From the NCBI RefSeq assembly GCF_014698235.1, contig NZ_JACJSP010000003.1:310001-374000 (forward strand): a DNA stretch of 64,000 bases, read 5' to 3'. Position 1 is the first letter of the stretch. Every line of letters starts with the position of its first letter. Of the stretch, positions 17,961 to 27,695 are shown piece by piece. The notes under the pieces are model-generated. The model saw nothing but the letters and a program-made list of their open reading frames with translations, ran no database searches and had not been told where the DNA came from. The DNA is from Limnothrix sp. FACHB-406. Lineage in GTDB: Bacteria > Cyanobacteriota > Cyanobacteriia > CACIAM-69d. The position numbers and the translations under genes are program-made.

Positions 17961-19155
17961 TCCACGTCCGTTTTGAGTCTCGGACTGCCCGCCCGCGACT
18001 TGGATATTGATTGCGGCATTCACATCGCGATCATGTACCGCACCACAGTGCATACACGTCCACTCGCGTACATCAAGGGGTTTCTTGCCGCCCAATTGAC
18101 CACAAGATGAACAACGCTGGCTAGTCGGTTCCCATCGGCTAATCACCTGGAAATCCCGCCCATAGCGAGTTGCTTTTCCCTCGATCATTTGACGGAAGCT
18201 GTACCAGCCAGCATCCGAAATTGCCCGCGCCAACTTGCGATTTTTCACCATGCCCGACACATTCAAATCTTCCAGAACGATCGCTTGGTTCTCGCGAACG
18301 ATTCGGGTTGATAACTTGTGCAGGAAGTCGGTTCGTTGATCCTTGATGCGGGCGTGAATCCGGGCCACCTTGCGGCGGGCTAGATATCGGCGCTTGCTGC
18401 CCTTAACCTTGCGGCTGAGGGATTTTTGAGCACGGCGCAATCGCTTGAGGGATTTGGCTAGAGGCTTGGGACTTCGTACCTTTTCACCCGTGGACAGAGT
18501 GGCAAAGGTGGTCAATCCTAAGTCGATGCCAACTCCATTGTTGATAGCCTTCAGAGCGATCGGATCCACTTCACAGACAAACGATGCAAAGTAGTGATCG
18601 GCTGCATCCTTGATGATCGTCACTGATGATGGATCCGATGGCAGTTCTCTTGACCACTTGACCCGCACACAACCGATCTTGGCTAAGTAAACCGAGTTGG
18701 GTTTAACCGAAAAACCGTTAGTTGTGAAGCGAATGGATTGAGTTGAGTGTTTCTTTTTGAACTTCGGAAACCCAACCTTGCGGCCTTTCCGCTCACCCTT
18801 CAAGCTTTTGAAGAAGTTACGAAAAGCCAGATGGGCATCTTGCAAGGATTGAACTAACGGTACAGATGCAACTTCCGATAGCCATTCACGTTCAACGGTT
18901 AGCTTGGCTTGGGTAATCACCCGTTTCTGAATTTCAGTATCGCTAACTTTCTCCCCTTGCTGATAGAGGTCTTGACGCAATCGAATTGCATCGTTGTAGA
19001 CCACACGAGCACAACCGAACGTCTTCGCCAGCATTAATCTTTGCAGGCGATTGGGATAAATTCGGTAGCGAAATCGTGCTCTCATAACTAACATTATAAG
19101 TGGGGTTGATCGAAAAAGCCGCCCTAGAAGAGCGGGGCTTGTACCCTTTCTTTTG
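17837..19155 (-). mobile_element. tnpB-only IS200/IS605-type element (IS1341-like)
   Basis: The boundaries are read from end features. On the minus strand the left end follows TTGAC (19156-19160), a plausible target-adjacent motif. The right end reads GCTCCTTTAGGACAGGGAGG, then ATGTCAA ending at 17837, the typical 3' end of tnpB-associated reRNA/omega-RNA. A GC hairpin (GCCCCGCTCTT/GGGCGGC region, about 19106-19135) lies inside the left end. There is no tnpA and no target duplication, as expected for the family. Exact ends need an empty-site comparison. Confidence 0.75.
17877..19085 (-). CDS. tnpB: TnpB-family RNA-guided nuclease (IS200/IS605 accessory protein)
   Basis: The 402-residue protein starts at ATG 19085 (MRARFRYRIYPNRLQ), the standard N-terminus of the family; the longer frame upstream belongs to the element's left end. 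An N-terminal helix-turn-helix/OrfB region leads to a RuvC-like nuclease. Its three acidic residues are all present: GIDLGLTTFA, VLEDLNVSGM and HDRDVNAAINI. A CxxC...CxxC zinc ribbon (CSSCGQ, CMHCG) lies between the last two. TnpB proteins cut DNA guided by an RNA made from the element's right end, next to a short TTGA-type motif. No frameshift is seen, so it may be active. Confidence 0.92.
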   Translation of the reverse strand: MRARFRYRIYPNRLQRLMLAKTFGCARVVYNDAIRLRQDLYQQGEKVSDTEIQKRVITQAKLTVEREWLSEVASVPLVQSLQDAHLAFRNFFKSLKGERKGRKVGFPKFKKKHSTQSIRFTTNGFSVKPNSVYLAKIGCVRVKWSRELPSDPSSVTIIKDAADHYFASFVCEVDPIALKAINNGVGIDLGLTTFATLSTGEKVRSPKPLAKSLKRLRRAQKSLSRKVKGSKRRYLARRKVARIHARIKDQRTDFLHKLSTRIVRENQAIVLEDLNVSGMVKNRKLARAISDAGWYSFRQMIEGKATRYGRDFQVISRWEPTSQRCSSCGQLGGKKPLDVREWTCMHCGAVHDRDVNAAINIQVAGGQSETQNGRGGQRKSSSLVAADEASTRGLVEQLRLFA

Positions 19156-19906
19156 GTCAATGACATGACCATCACTGCAAAACTAGGTAATCTCGGGGTG
19201 CGATGGCATTACAATGCCTCGGCTCTCTCGACAACTACATATTTCCTATATCTCAATCGAACTTTGCAGATTCGGGAAACTTCAGAACTTTCTGACCCAT
19301 TTCATCCTAATGACCTCATCCCAATGACGGACTTTTGATGAAATTTCGGCTAAATTTATCCCAAAAAATGCATCTTTGGCGACAATTAGCGACAAAACAG
19401 ACCATTGGCAACTGAATAATAAACCCAATGATTTAGGTTTTTTCTCGATTGCCATTGTGAAGGGTGACGCAATGATGGTCAGGACAGAAATTGCCTAATG
19501 CTAATTCGCTAGGCCTTTCTGCAAATCGACTAAAACCAAAAAGAATTATTGAGAAATGACTGCGTTTTTGAATCATCTCTTAAATTAATCATTCTTGAAA
19601 TTAGTCTTTTTTGAAATTATTGGTTCACTCTGAATTTACTCCTAAATTTACTCCTCATCAAACTTCCTCAAGATTGACAAATTGATCCCAAGGACTGGTG
19701 CAATTGACTGTTGCCTGAAAACCACCGAGTTAGGGCATTAGCTAAACGGTCTGGAATGCACCCATGGGGAGTAGAAAGGCCAATTTGATTTATCCAAAAT
19801 TCCCCTTAGCTTAGGAGATCACCTGGACTGATCTTGTATTCAAGACTACCGTATTCCGATGATGATGCTTGGGATTCGCGCCCCAGGTTTCACGAGGTCT
19901 TGCGCG
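19156..19906. other. AT-rich spacer upstream of the tnpB element
   Basis: About 750 bases without a supportable gene. An open frame on the plus strand at 19153-19338 is short and begins within the insertion junction, so it is not called. If the element was inserted between the kinase gene and its promoter, the original kinase promoter would lie here. I saw no clear promoter pair. Confidence 0.5.
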
Positions 19907-20197
19907 AAGGATGCCTGAAAAGCCAGAGTTGGCCGCGAGAAAACGGGCTACCTTTGCTGAGTCAACTTCGCTGATTCAACATTGACGATTGGTTTTTGAA
20001 GTCCCGATCGACCGCCCGATCGATCGCCCCAACATTTCCCCCTGAACGCCCTCGGGAATCCTGAGGGGATGGGCGAAAAAGCCAAATCGGCGACCTTGTG
20101 GGTGGCATCGATCGACGAAGACAAGGGACTTAAGCCCCTTGCCCTGATAGCTACTAGTCCCTTGGCAAGTGCCCCAAGTTACTGCTCAGGCATCCTC
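19907..20197. repeat. Small inverted-repeat (MITE-like) element with CTTAAG core
   Basis: The left end AAGGATGCCTGA (19907-19918) is matched in inverted orientation by TCAGGCATCCT (20186-20196). Inside, at 20122-20141, lies CAAGGGACTTAAGCCCCTTG, one base from a perfect 20-bp palindrome that recurs at 35685 and 48316. No transposase is encoded. It abuts the 3' end of the response regulator gene. Confidence 0.6.
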
Positions 20198-20207
20198 TTA
20201 GAACATC

Positions 20208-20930
20208 CTATTGAGCCGGTGGTGCAGCATCGGGAGGATTAAATCGATAACCAACTCCGCGCACCGTTTGGATAATTTGGGTTTTCGCTCCTGCACTTTC
20301 CATCTTTTTGCGAATTTGACCAATGTGGACATCAACAACCCGCTGGTCGCCCACATAGTCGTAATCCCAAACTCTTTGCAAAAGTTCTTGGCGATTCCAG
20401 ACCCGTCCTGGATGATTGGCCAAAAAATGCAAAATATTGAACTCTAAGGCCGTTAGGGTAATTAATTGATCATCAAGGGTGACTTCGTGGCGTTCCGGAT
20501 CGATGATTAAGCTGCCAAAATTAAGGGAAGGTTGCGGTAAATCACGCGGAGAATTGCCCCGCCCCCGCTTGAGAATGGCACTAACGCGCACCCCTAATTC
20601 CATCAAGCTAAAGGGTTTTGTCAAGTAATCATCTGCCCCTTGACGAAACCCTTTAATTTTATCGGCTTCATCGGAACGACTGGTGAGCATCAAAACGTAG
20701 ACACCCGTTTTGGCTTGCATTTCCCGACACAGTTCGTACCCCGTTGCATCCGGTAGATTGACATCCAAAATCACCAGATCGGGTTGAAACTTTTCAAAGA
20801 GCGCTAAGGCCGTCTTCCCGTCAGGAGCCGACTCCATTTGATATTGCTGCTTGCTTAAGAAGCGATGGATCAACTTTCGGATCGCTGGATCGTCATCCAC
20901 AACCAGCAGCTTTGGAGGCGTGTCAGTCAT
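20208..20930 (-). CDS. OmpR/PhoB-family response regulator
   Basis: The 240-residue protein has a receiver domain (about residues 7-120) with the acidic pair DDD, phospho-acceptor Asp in DLVILDVNLP, conserved Thr in VLMLTSRSDE and Lys in DDYLTKPFS. A winged-helix DNA-binding domain (about 135-232) follows, ending in VWDYDYVGDQRVVDVHIGQIRKKM...TVRGVGYRF. It is therefore a two-component transcription factor. It resembles cyanobacterial regulators of the RpaB/Rre type but is not clearly one of them. No kinase gene is adjacent; the nearest is on the far side of the tnpB element. The upstream region carries four TTGTCCAA boxes. Confidence 0.92.
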   Translation of the reverse strand: MTDTPPKLLVVDDDPAIRKLIHRFLSKQQYQMESAPDGKTALALFEKFQPDLVILDVNLPDATGYELCREMQAKTGVYVLMLTSRSDEADKIKGFRQGADDYLTKPFSLMELGVRVSAILKRGRGNSPRDLPQPSLNFGSLIIDPERHEVTLDDQLITLTALEFNILHFLANHPGRVWNRQELLQRVWDYDYVGDQRVVDVHIGQIRKKMESAGAKTQIIQTVRGVGYRFNPPDAAPPAQ

Positions 20931-21762
20931 CGCTTTGAAGCCAAGATAATCGGCAGAGAAATATTATGGGGCCATTGGGGGTGCGACGGTCATCGCGGGG
21001 TGGAGATTTGGGTAGCTGTGATGAACCCAAATAAATAGGGGCTGCTCAATTGTGCCCCTTTCACTCAATCAGGTGCAAATCGTTGTCCAACGATCCAACT
21101 AAAATTTGTCCAAATTTGTCCAAATAGGATGATTGTCCAAATCATTTGCGGGGCTGATTGGGGTTGCACGCCAGTTTATTGACCCTTTCTACGGGGATCA
21201 GGGATCAACCGGATGTGACCAAACGCATTTCTAGCTTATTTGGGCGCTTGATTGCTTACGAGGGAGTGTTTAGGAAAGTTTTGGACAGTGGGCTGCATGT
21301 TATTGCGCGTATTCTATCAAACCGGCACTATTTCACTAACGGTTGTGGCGATTCGCCTTTGACCAACGGATGATTGGCAATTGACGGGCCATCATCCCAA
21401 ACCCTTGGGAGCTGACTGGTGCAAGGTTTTGGCCCAAGGATCCGACTGGTCTGGCGCAGTGGGTCGATTCTTATAGATCCGGATAGATCCGGACAGATCC
21501 CGTAGATCCGGCTGCAGATTCGGCTGATCTGGCGCAAGGCTTGGGGGAGGGACTGACTCAATGATGAGGACTTGTTGCCAATCCGAACTGCTCAGGTGCC
21601 GGTTGCTTAGAATTTAGACTAGATTTAAATAGTGTTTTCACGGTATTAGGGCGATCGCCAAGTGCCGCGATCATGCAGTGATCACTAAAACAGTACTGAA
21701 CAGATAGCGTCGAAGGCGCTGTTCCACTCGATCGCCGCCAAGAGACTAGCCCCACCCAACGC
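20931..21762. other. Divergent promoter region between response regulator and CPP1-like gene
   Basis: About 830 bases without a supportable gene. It includes the TTGTCCAA boxes annotated separately and an AGATCCGG-type short repeat at about 21475-21530. A 71-codon frame at 21158-21373 shows no recognisable domain and is not called. Confidence 0.5.
21083..21140. promoter_or_regulatory. Four TTGTCCAA boxes, candidate operator
   Basis: Exact copies of TTGTCCAA start at 21083, 21106, 21116 and 21133, all in the same orientation. The middle two are 10 bp apart, one helical turn. They lie about 150-210 bases upstream of the response regulator start (minus strand), compatible with a protein-binding array. 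Regulatory function is inferred. Confidence 0.4.
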
Positions 21763-22383
21763 ATGAGCAACCCGAACCCCTACGAACAGCTTGGCGTGAC
21801 CGAGGATGCGTCTTTTGATGAGATTCAATCGGCGCGCAATCGGCTCCTCAAGGAACATGAAACAGACCGCCAACGGATGGAAGCGGTTGAAATGGCCTAT
21901 GACGCAGTGTTGATGGATCGGCTGCGGCTGCGGCAGGAGGGACGCATTAAAGTCCCCGATCGAATCCGGTTCGCGGAACAGGACGATCGCCCCGCACCGG
22001 CCGCTCCCCAGCCCAGTCAGCCGCCGCAACTGCCCAATTGGTTAGCGGGGTCGATCGATCAGCCCACCCGTACCGATTGGATCCAGGCCGGCGGCACATT
22101 TTCGGTGCTGTTGGTGCTGGGGTTATTGAACCCTGGTGGTGATGGTGCGCTGCTGCAATTGGTGCTGGCGATCGGGGCAGGGGCCAGCTTGTTTTTCCTC
22201 AATCGCAAGGAACGGCGCTTTGGCCGAGCGGTGTTGCTGACGCTGCTGGGGCTGATTGGTGGTCTGATTTTGGGTTCGTTGATCACGGGTCTGATTCCGC
22301 CTGTGGTTGGCCTGCGCACGGAGCAGTTGGTGGCGGTGGTGACGCTGATTATCCTTTGGCTTACCAGTTGCTTGCTGCGATGA
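21763..22383 (+). CDS. CPP1-like (DUF3353) J-domain-like membrane protein
   Basis: The 206-residue protein starts NPYEQLGVTEDASFDEIQSARNRLLKEH, a J-domain-like module (about residues 5-65) lacking the HPD motif. A Pro/Ala-rich linker and three to four hydrophobic helices follow. This is the layout of CPP1-like proteins, conserved in cyanobacteria and plastids, where the plant protein chaperones protochlorophyllide oxidoreductase. A thylakoid-associated chaperone role here is inference from the family. ATG at 21763 is used. A strong hairpin terminator follows. Confidence 0.85.
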   Translation: MSNPNPYEQLGVTEDASFDEIQSARNRLLKEHETDRQRMEAVEMAYDAVLMDRLRLRQEGRIKVPDRIRFAEQDDRPAPAAPQPSQPPQLPNWLAGSIDQPTRTDWIQAGGTFSVLLVLGLLNPGGDGALLQLVLAIGAGASLFFLNRKERRFGRAVLLTLLGLIGGLILGSLITGLIPPVVGLRTEQLVAVVTLIILWLTSCLLR

Positions 22384-22520
22384 GCAGGGCGATCGCCATT
22401 GCAGACAAGGGCCAAGACTCGGAATTCAAGAGCAAAATTTAATTTAAGGGCACAATTCAAGGCAAACGGCAACAATCAAGAACTAAAGCTTGAAAGTTAG
22501 AGCCAAGCCTTGAAAGCCCA

Positions 22521-22563
22521 AAATGCCCAGCGATCAACAGTTATCTTTGATCGCTGGGCATTT
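22521..22563. terminator. Bidirectional hairpin terminator
   Basis: A 16-17 bp inverted repeat (arms AAATGCCCAGCGATCAA and TTGATCGCTGGGCATTT) with a 9-base loop sits between the convergent CPP1-like and protease genes. The ends give a short T run on either strand. Confidence 0.8.
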
Positions 22564-22608
22564 GCCGTTCAGAGGGGTTGTTTTCTGGTTATTTCACGGA
22601 ACGCTCCC

Positions 22609-24156
22609 CTAGTTGCTAACCTCGCGCACCGTGAGTTGATAGCGTCCTCGCCCTTGGGGATCGTAGGCATTGACGATGATCCGGTAGGTTCCGGTGCTGG
22701 GCAACTGCACCACGAGAGCAGCGTTGGTGTTGGTGTCGCTGATGTCGTCGGCATCGGCCAGTTTTTCATCTTGGGGATCCGCCACCATGAGGTAGGGATC
22801 AAAGTCATTGCTCTCCAGCAGGATTTCAATTCGTTGGCCGGCCCGCCCATTGAATCGATATTCCTGGTAGGGGCTGTTGTCGGATTGCAGACGGGGCGAA
22901 CTGGCGGTTAGGCTGCCGGCATCTTGCAGGATGAGGGAGCCGGCCTGTTGTGTACCGGGCTGCGTGCCGGGCTGCGTGCCGGGGTTGGTGGCGGCGGGGC
23001 CACCCGATCGCGCCCGCAGGGTATAGCGTCCTTGTTGGTTGGTGGCGGCGGTGTTCACAAACACGGTGTACAGACCGCTGCTGGGCAGGGTGGCGGTGAC
23101 GCGGGCGTTGGTTTGGCCGCCGCTGTCGTCGTCCTGGGCTAGCTCTTCTCCTTCGGGATTGAGCACGATCAGGTAAGCATCGAAGTCGCCGCTGGCCAGG
23201 TCGATCGTGACTTGGTTGCCCGCTTCGCCCGTAAAGGTGTAGATGTCGTAGAGGGTTTGGTCTTGGCTCAAAACCCGATCGCCCTCGGCCAGTTCGCCGG
23301 CCAGGGGCTGATTATTCAGAGCCAGGGTGGTGACGGGGATGGAGGGACGCAAATCTCCCGATCGCGCCTTGGCCAGGAAGTCCAACACGCGATCGGTGGA
23401 GATGGCAAAGCCAATGCCGATGTTGCCACCGCCGTCGCGATCGACATAGATCGAAGTGTTGACCCCAATCAGTTGCCCTTTGCTGTTCAGGAGTGGGCCG
23501 CCGGAGTTGCCGGGGTTGATGGCCGCGTCGGTTTGAATTAGCCCTTCAATGTTGTCCAGGCGGCTGACAATACCCACGGTGAAGGTGTTTTGGAATTTGC
23601 CAAAGGGATTCCCGATCGCAAAGGCCCGCTGCCCCACTTCCACGGAACCGGGTGGCGCAATGGGTACCACCGGCAACCCACTCGCCCCCCGCAACTTCAG
23701 CATGGCGAGGTCTAGGCTGCCTTCCGCAAATCCCAGAATATCCGCCTCAAATTTTTGACCATCGGCCAACACCACAGTCACGGGGCTGGCGGCATCATCC
23801 ACCACATGGGCGTTGGTCAGAATCAGGCCATCGGCGCTAACGATGCTGCCGCTGCCGGTGCTGCTGCTGGTTTCGATCGACACAACGGCGGGGCTGGCGG
23901 TGCGATAAACCCGCACGTTCACCTCTTCATCACTGTTGCCTTGGGCTCGGTGACCGGGAACCACGGGGCGCAACGGCTCGATCGACTCGTTCGCCGGGCC
24001 CAGTCGTCCTGCGTCGGGGGGCATTTGCCGCGCTGCAACGGGACTGGCCGCCCAGCCAATGGAGCCGATCGAGAGGAGGATCATTCCTCCCAGCCCCCAG
24101 AGGGCATGGGGAAGCCGATATGGCGGCATAGGCTGCGATCGCTGATTGATACTCAT
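22609..24156 (-). CDS. exported trypsin-like (HtrA/S1C) serine protease with two PPC domains
   Basis: From ATG at 24156 the protein has 515 residues: a signal peptide (about 12-42), then a chymotrypsin-fold protease (about 85-270). The catalytic triad is visible: His in LTNAHVVDD, Asp in GSLDLAMLKL, Ser in NPGNSGGPLL. In place of PDZ domains there are two pre-peptidase C-terminal (PPC) domains (about 290-375 and 415-505), each ending in a GxYxxxVN/VNAYDPQGRGRYQL-like strand. A proline/glutamine-rich linker PGTQPGTQPGTQ separates them. It probably works in the periplasm or outside the cell. The in-frame codon ten residues upstream is a less likely start. Confidence 0.88.
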   Translation of the reverse strand: MSINQRSQPMPPYRLPHALWGLGGMILLSIGSIGWAASPVAARQMPPDAGRLGPANESIEPLRPVVPGHRAQGNSDEEVNVRVYRTASPAVVSIETSSSTGSGSIVSADGLILTNAHVVDDAASPVTVVLADGQKFEADILGFAEGSLDLAMLKLRGASGLPVVPIAPPGSVEVGQRAFAIGNPFGKFQNTFTVGIVSRLDNIEGLIQTDAAINPGNSGGPLLNSKGQLIGVNTSIYVDRDGGGNIGIGFAISTDRVLDFLAKARSGDLRPSIPVTTLALNNQPLAGELAEGDRVLSQDQTLYDIYTFTGEAGNQVTIDLASGDFDAYLIVLNPEGEELAQDDDSGGQTNARVTATLPSSGLYTVFVNTAATNQQGRYTLRARSGGPAATNPGTQPGTQPGTQQAGSLILQDAGSLTASSPRLQSDNSPYQEYRFNGRAGQRIEILLESNDFDPYLMVADPQDEKLADADDISDTNTNAALVVQLPSTGTYRIIVNAYDPQGRGRYQLTVREVSN

Positions 24157-24390
24157 GGCCCCAAACCCTTCTGCAACGATGGTCACAACGTGGTCACAAC
24201 AAAACCGCCAGCGCCGGGCCCCACTGGTGGGTGCGCTGGCGTTGGCATTGTACTTTTCTTGAACTTAGCAGACCGATCGGGAGATACCGATGCGATCGCA
24301 GACAAATCCTGTCTTGGTTTCTGTCTTAGCGGCTCGCTGGGTTGGCGGTTGGAAGCTGAAGAACGTGAGGTTAATCCACCGAAAATTCAC

Positions 24391-26199
24391 TCAGGAACGG
24401 GGCCCAAAGGGGCCTAGTCCCGATCGCCATTGGTCGATCGCCTGAGCCAAGGCGGGCCGAACCTGCTGCCAAACGCCCGCCCAATCTCGGGGTTGGAGCT
24501 GACGAAACAACCGAGCCGTGGGATACCAAGGGCAATCGGCGCGATCGAGCATCCAGCGCCAATTGGGCATCTGTGGCAACAAAATCCAGGTGGGCAAGCC
24601 CAGGCCGCCTGCCAAGTGGGTGACAGAGGTGTCAACACAAATCACCAAATCCATTTGGGCCGCGAGGGCGGCGGTGTCGGCAAAATCCCGGAGTCGATCG
24701 TGCCAGGCCTGGACTTGCGGAAATTGGGCGATCGCCCCGGCATCATGGCCCACTTGCAAGCTATGCAGTTGCACCTCAGGGCAATTCAGATGCTCCACAA
24801 ATTGGGCTAGGGGAATCGATCGATTGTGATAGTCCCGGCGGCCGTCGCGATTGGCTTGGTAGCCACTGGCCCAGGCAATGCCCACATGGAGTCGATCGCG
24901 CCGAAAGGTAAATGCCTGCTCTGGTCGCCAGTCCGTGGCCTGGGCTGACAGGTAAGGCATCGATCGGGGAATGGCCGCCAAGCTGGGCGTGAACACCTTG
25001 GGCAGGCTCAGGAAGGAAATTTGCCAATCGAAGGCCGGCAGGGCCGCCCCTTGAACCACCACTTGCGCCACCCCTGGCAGGGCCGCCAAAATTCGGGCCG
25101 TGGGCGGCGGCGACTCCACCACCACCCTCGCGCCCCGAGCCGCCAACAGGGGCAAATATCGCGCCAAGTGCAAAATATCGCCCAAACCACACTGGGCATA
25201 GACCAAGATGGTTTGCCCCGCGATCGGCTCCCCATTCCAGGCCGGTTGCTGGAAGGGCCGCCGGGGCAAAACGTTGGGCCAGCGCCATTCAAATTCCGCA
25301 AAGCCCCGTTCATAGTCGCCTTGGTGTAACCAAAGGTTGGCCCGTCCCCAGTGAACATCCGCTTCATCGGGTTGATGGCGGAGGGCGGCTTCGTAGCAGT
25401 CGGCGGCGGCGGCCAATTCCGCTAGCTCAAAGTGGCAATTCCCGATCGCCCCCAGGGCCCGCGCCTGCACACCGGAATCGGGCGGAGCCAGGGTCAGTCC
25501 CCGTTGGTGGGCGGCGATCGCCTCCCGAAATTCTTGGCGATAAAAACAAACCCGTCCCAACTGGAACCAAGCACCGGGATAGTGAGGATCCAATGCCAAC
25601 GATCGCTGAACCGCCGCATAGGCCAGCTCAGGATCGTCCCCAGCTTCGCGATCGAGCGCAATCCAACTTTGCAGCAGGTGGGCCAGGGCGCGATCGGGGT
25701 TGCGTTGCAAGGCCTGCTCGATCACCGCCGCCGCTTCCGGCCACCGACATTGCTGGCAAAGACTTTGGGCCAGGTAAAGATGCAAGTCCGGTAGCTCAGG
25801 GTTAGCCTGAATGGCTTGCTGATAGTGCTCGGTGGCCGTTGCCCAATCCTGTTGTTGCAGGGCAGTGGTGCCCCGATTAGCCCAGACTTCTGCCCAATCG
25901 GGTCGATAGTGCAAGGCCCAGCCATAGGCGCGATCGGCCGCGGCCCACTGACCTTGCCCCTGCAAACCATTGCCCAACCAGCGGTAAGGCTCTGGCCGAT
26001 CGGGAATCAGCCGAATGGCCCGACGGGCCTGCTCGATCGCCCCTTGGGCCTGGCCCTGTCGCCAAGCCGCCTCGGCCGCCGCCAAAGCCTGGTCAAACTC
26101 CGTCACCAGCATTTTCAAGGCGATCGGGAGCGCAGTTTTGGGGGTGATTGTTGCGATCGTTTCTTCCTGTCTGGGGGCTGTGGTTTCGCCTGCTTGCAT
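24391..26199 (-). CDS. TPR protein with C-terminal glycosyltransferase (GT9/GT41-like) domain
   Basis: The 602-residue protein has about seven TPR units (about residues 30-310, for example DWAEVWANRGTTALQQQDWATATEHYQQAI). The C-terminal half starts ILVYAQCGLGDILHLARYLPLL and contains VGIAWASG and DLVICVDTSVTHLAGGLGLPTWILL. These are features of TPR-containing glycosyltransferases related to heptosyltransferases and O-GlcNAc transferases. Substrate unknown; protein or glycan glycosylation in the cytoplasm is likely. ATG at 26199 is preceded by a good GAGG-type ribosome-binding site. Confidence 0.85.
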   Translation of the reverse strand: MQAGETTAPRQEETIATITPKTALPIALKMLVTEFDQALAAAEAAWRQGQAQGAIEQARRAIRLIPDRPEPYRWLGNGLQGQGQWAAADRAYGWALHYRPDWAEVWANRGTTALQQQDWATATEHYQQAIQANPELPDLHLYLAQSLCQQCRWPEAAAVIEQALQRNPDRALAHLLQSWIALDREAGDDPELAYAAVQRSLALDPHYPGAWFQLGRVCFYRQEFREAIAAHQRGLTLAPPDSGVQARALGAIGNCHFELAELAAAADCYEAALRHQPDEADVHWGRANLWLHQGDYERGFAEFEWRWPNVLPRRPFQQPAWNGEPIAGQTILVYAQCGLGDILHLARYLPLLAARGARVVVESPPPTARILAALPGVAQVVVQGAALPAFDWQISFLSLPKVFTPSLAAIPRSMPYLSAQATDWRPEQAFTFRRDRLHVGIAWASGYQANRDGRRDYHNRSIPLAQFVEHLNCPEVQLHSLQVGHDAGAIAQFPQVQAWHDRLRDFADTAALAAQMDLVICVDTSVTHLAGGLGLPTWILLPQMPNWRWMLDRADCPWYPTARLFRQLQPRDWAGVWQQVRPALAQAIDQWRSGLGPFGPRS

Positions 26200-26578
26200 G
26201 GATCTCCTCGCATCCGCCCGCGTTTGGCTGCTGATAACCGGGCTGGCTCAATCTAATGGGTTAAATCGGGCTGGGTAAATCGGGCTGGGTAAATCGGGCT
26301 GGGTAAATCTAGTGGGGTAAATCGGGCTGACCGAACTTGATCGCTTGGATTTTCTTGATCGCTTCAATTGGCTTGATGGAATCTGAATTGATCGAATTTG
26401 GCTGATGGCACGACACCTGCTCCAGGTCACGGTTTAGGGCCTGGGTTTCCGGATCCCGCTGCAATCTCGGCCGCCGGAACTCGCGATCGGGTCAGCCATC
26501 CGGTGTTTAATTGAACCCGGTTTGCATAACCCGATCCCCCTGAGATCAATCTTTCAAAACTTCACAGGAGTTTGACCC
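26200..26578. repeat. Spacer with 14-bp tandem repeat upstream of rpiA
   Basis: Units of TAAATCGGGCTGGG run from 26262 to 26330: three exact copies, one diverged copy (TAAATCTAGTGGGG) and a partial copy. The rest is the divergent promoter region between the TPR gene and rpiA. No gene is seen. Confidence 0.75.
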
Positions 26579-27289
26579 ATGAGCCAGCTCGATCCCGCAA
26601 CCATCATGAAGCAACAAGTGGCCCGGGCCGCCGTGGCCCGCGTCAAGTCGGGAACCGTCGTGGGGTTGGGCAGCGGCTCAACGGCGGCCTTTGCGATCGA
26701 ATATTTGGGCGATCGGCTCAAGTCCGGTGAACTCACCGACATCATCGGCGTGCCCACGTCGTTCCAGTCGGAAGTGCTGGCCAAGCAGTTTGGCATTCCC
26801 TTGGCCACGCCCAACGATGTGGATCGGATTGATGTGGCGATCGACGGGGCCGACGAAGTGGATCCGCAAAAGAACCTGATCAAGGGCGGCGGCGCGGCCC
26901 ACACCCGGGAAAAAATTGTGGACTGCTTGGCAGCGGAATTTATTGTGGTGGTGGATGCCAGCAAATTGGTCGATCGGCTGGGAACCACCTTCCTGTTGCC
27001 TGTGGAAGTGTTGCCCATGGCTTTGGAGCCGGTGAAGCGGGCGATCGTCGCTCTGGGTGGTGAGCCGCAATTGCGGATGGCCGTCAAAAAAGCCGGCCCC
27101 GTGGTGACGGATCAGGGCAACTTGGTTCTGGATGTGAAGTTCCCCAACGGCATTGACGATCCCGCTACGTTGGAAAAAGCCCTGAATAACATTCCCGGAG
27201 TCCTGGAAAACGGCCTGTTTGTGGGAACCACAGACTGCGTGCTGATTGGGGAAATTGTGGACGGGGAACCGCAAGTCCGCCAAATGTAG
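26579..27289 (+). CDS. rpiA: ribose-5-phosphate isomerase A
   Basis: The 236-residue enzyme interconverts ribose 5-phosphate and ribulose 5-phosphate, a step of the Calvin and pentose phosphate cycles. Motifs of type A isomerases are intact: [19 protein letters not shown] near the N-terminus, [26 protein letters not shown] (catalytic Asp and Glu region) and the C-terminal [27 protein letters not shown] at 26579 follows CACAGGAGTTTGACCC, a good ribosome-binding site. Length is normal. Confidence 0.96.
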   Translation: MSQLDPATIMKQQVARAAVARVKSGTVVGLGSGSTAAFAIEYLGDRLKSGELTDIIGVPTSFQSEVLAKQFGIPLATPNDVDRIDVAIDGADEVDPQKNLIKGGGAAHTREKIVDCLAAEFIVVVDASKLVDRLGTTFLLPVEVLPMALEPVKRAIVALGGEPQLRMAVKKAGPVVTDQGNLVLDVKFPNGIDDPATLEKALNNIPGVLENGLFVGTTDCVLIGEIVDGEPQVRQM

Positions 27290-27306
27290 GATGAATGCCG
27301 TCTGGG

Positions 27307-27501
27307 CTAGATCGGGGTGGGTAATGCCCACCCTGCTAGTGAGTCAAGGTCTAACTGAATGCCCGACTCAGTAACTGGCTGAATGTCTGCCCCATCGCTA
27401 ACCAATTCATAGAAATTCATTAGCCGCTGAACAACACTCGAACGATTGAAGGGCCCGCGATCGCCATCATGGTCAATTCTGTCGGTCAAAATCTTTGCCA
27501 A
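27307..27501 (-). CDS. possible small protein of unknown function
   Basis: A 64-codon frame beginning with TTG encodes MAKILTDRIDHDGD...SVVQRLMNFYELVSDG, which has a plausible amphipathic composition. It has no recognised family, a weak start codon and no clear ribosome-binding site. Its last codons run into a GGGTGGG...CCCACCC hairpin of a kind that occurs as dispersed repeats. It could be a small gene, a fragment, or chance. Confidence 0.3.
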   Translation of the reverse strand: MAKILTDRIDHDGDRGPFNRSSVVQRLMNFYELVSDGADIQPVTESGIQLDLDSLAGWALPTPI

Positions 27502-27695
27502 TTGCAGGATAGAAAGATGATTAAATATCTGTGCGATCGCTAATTACTCCTAAGTTGGGTCTTGTGCGCGATCCTTGCCCGAATGTCTACCTGTTTCGGT
27601 CATTCGGCAGAATGACAATCCAGTCAAAATTGAGCGCAGAGTGAAGCGCAGGGTTGAGTGCCAATGCCATCTGCAACCACTCAACGCAAGAGATC

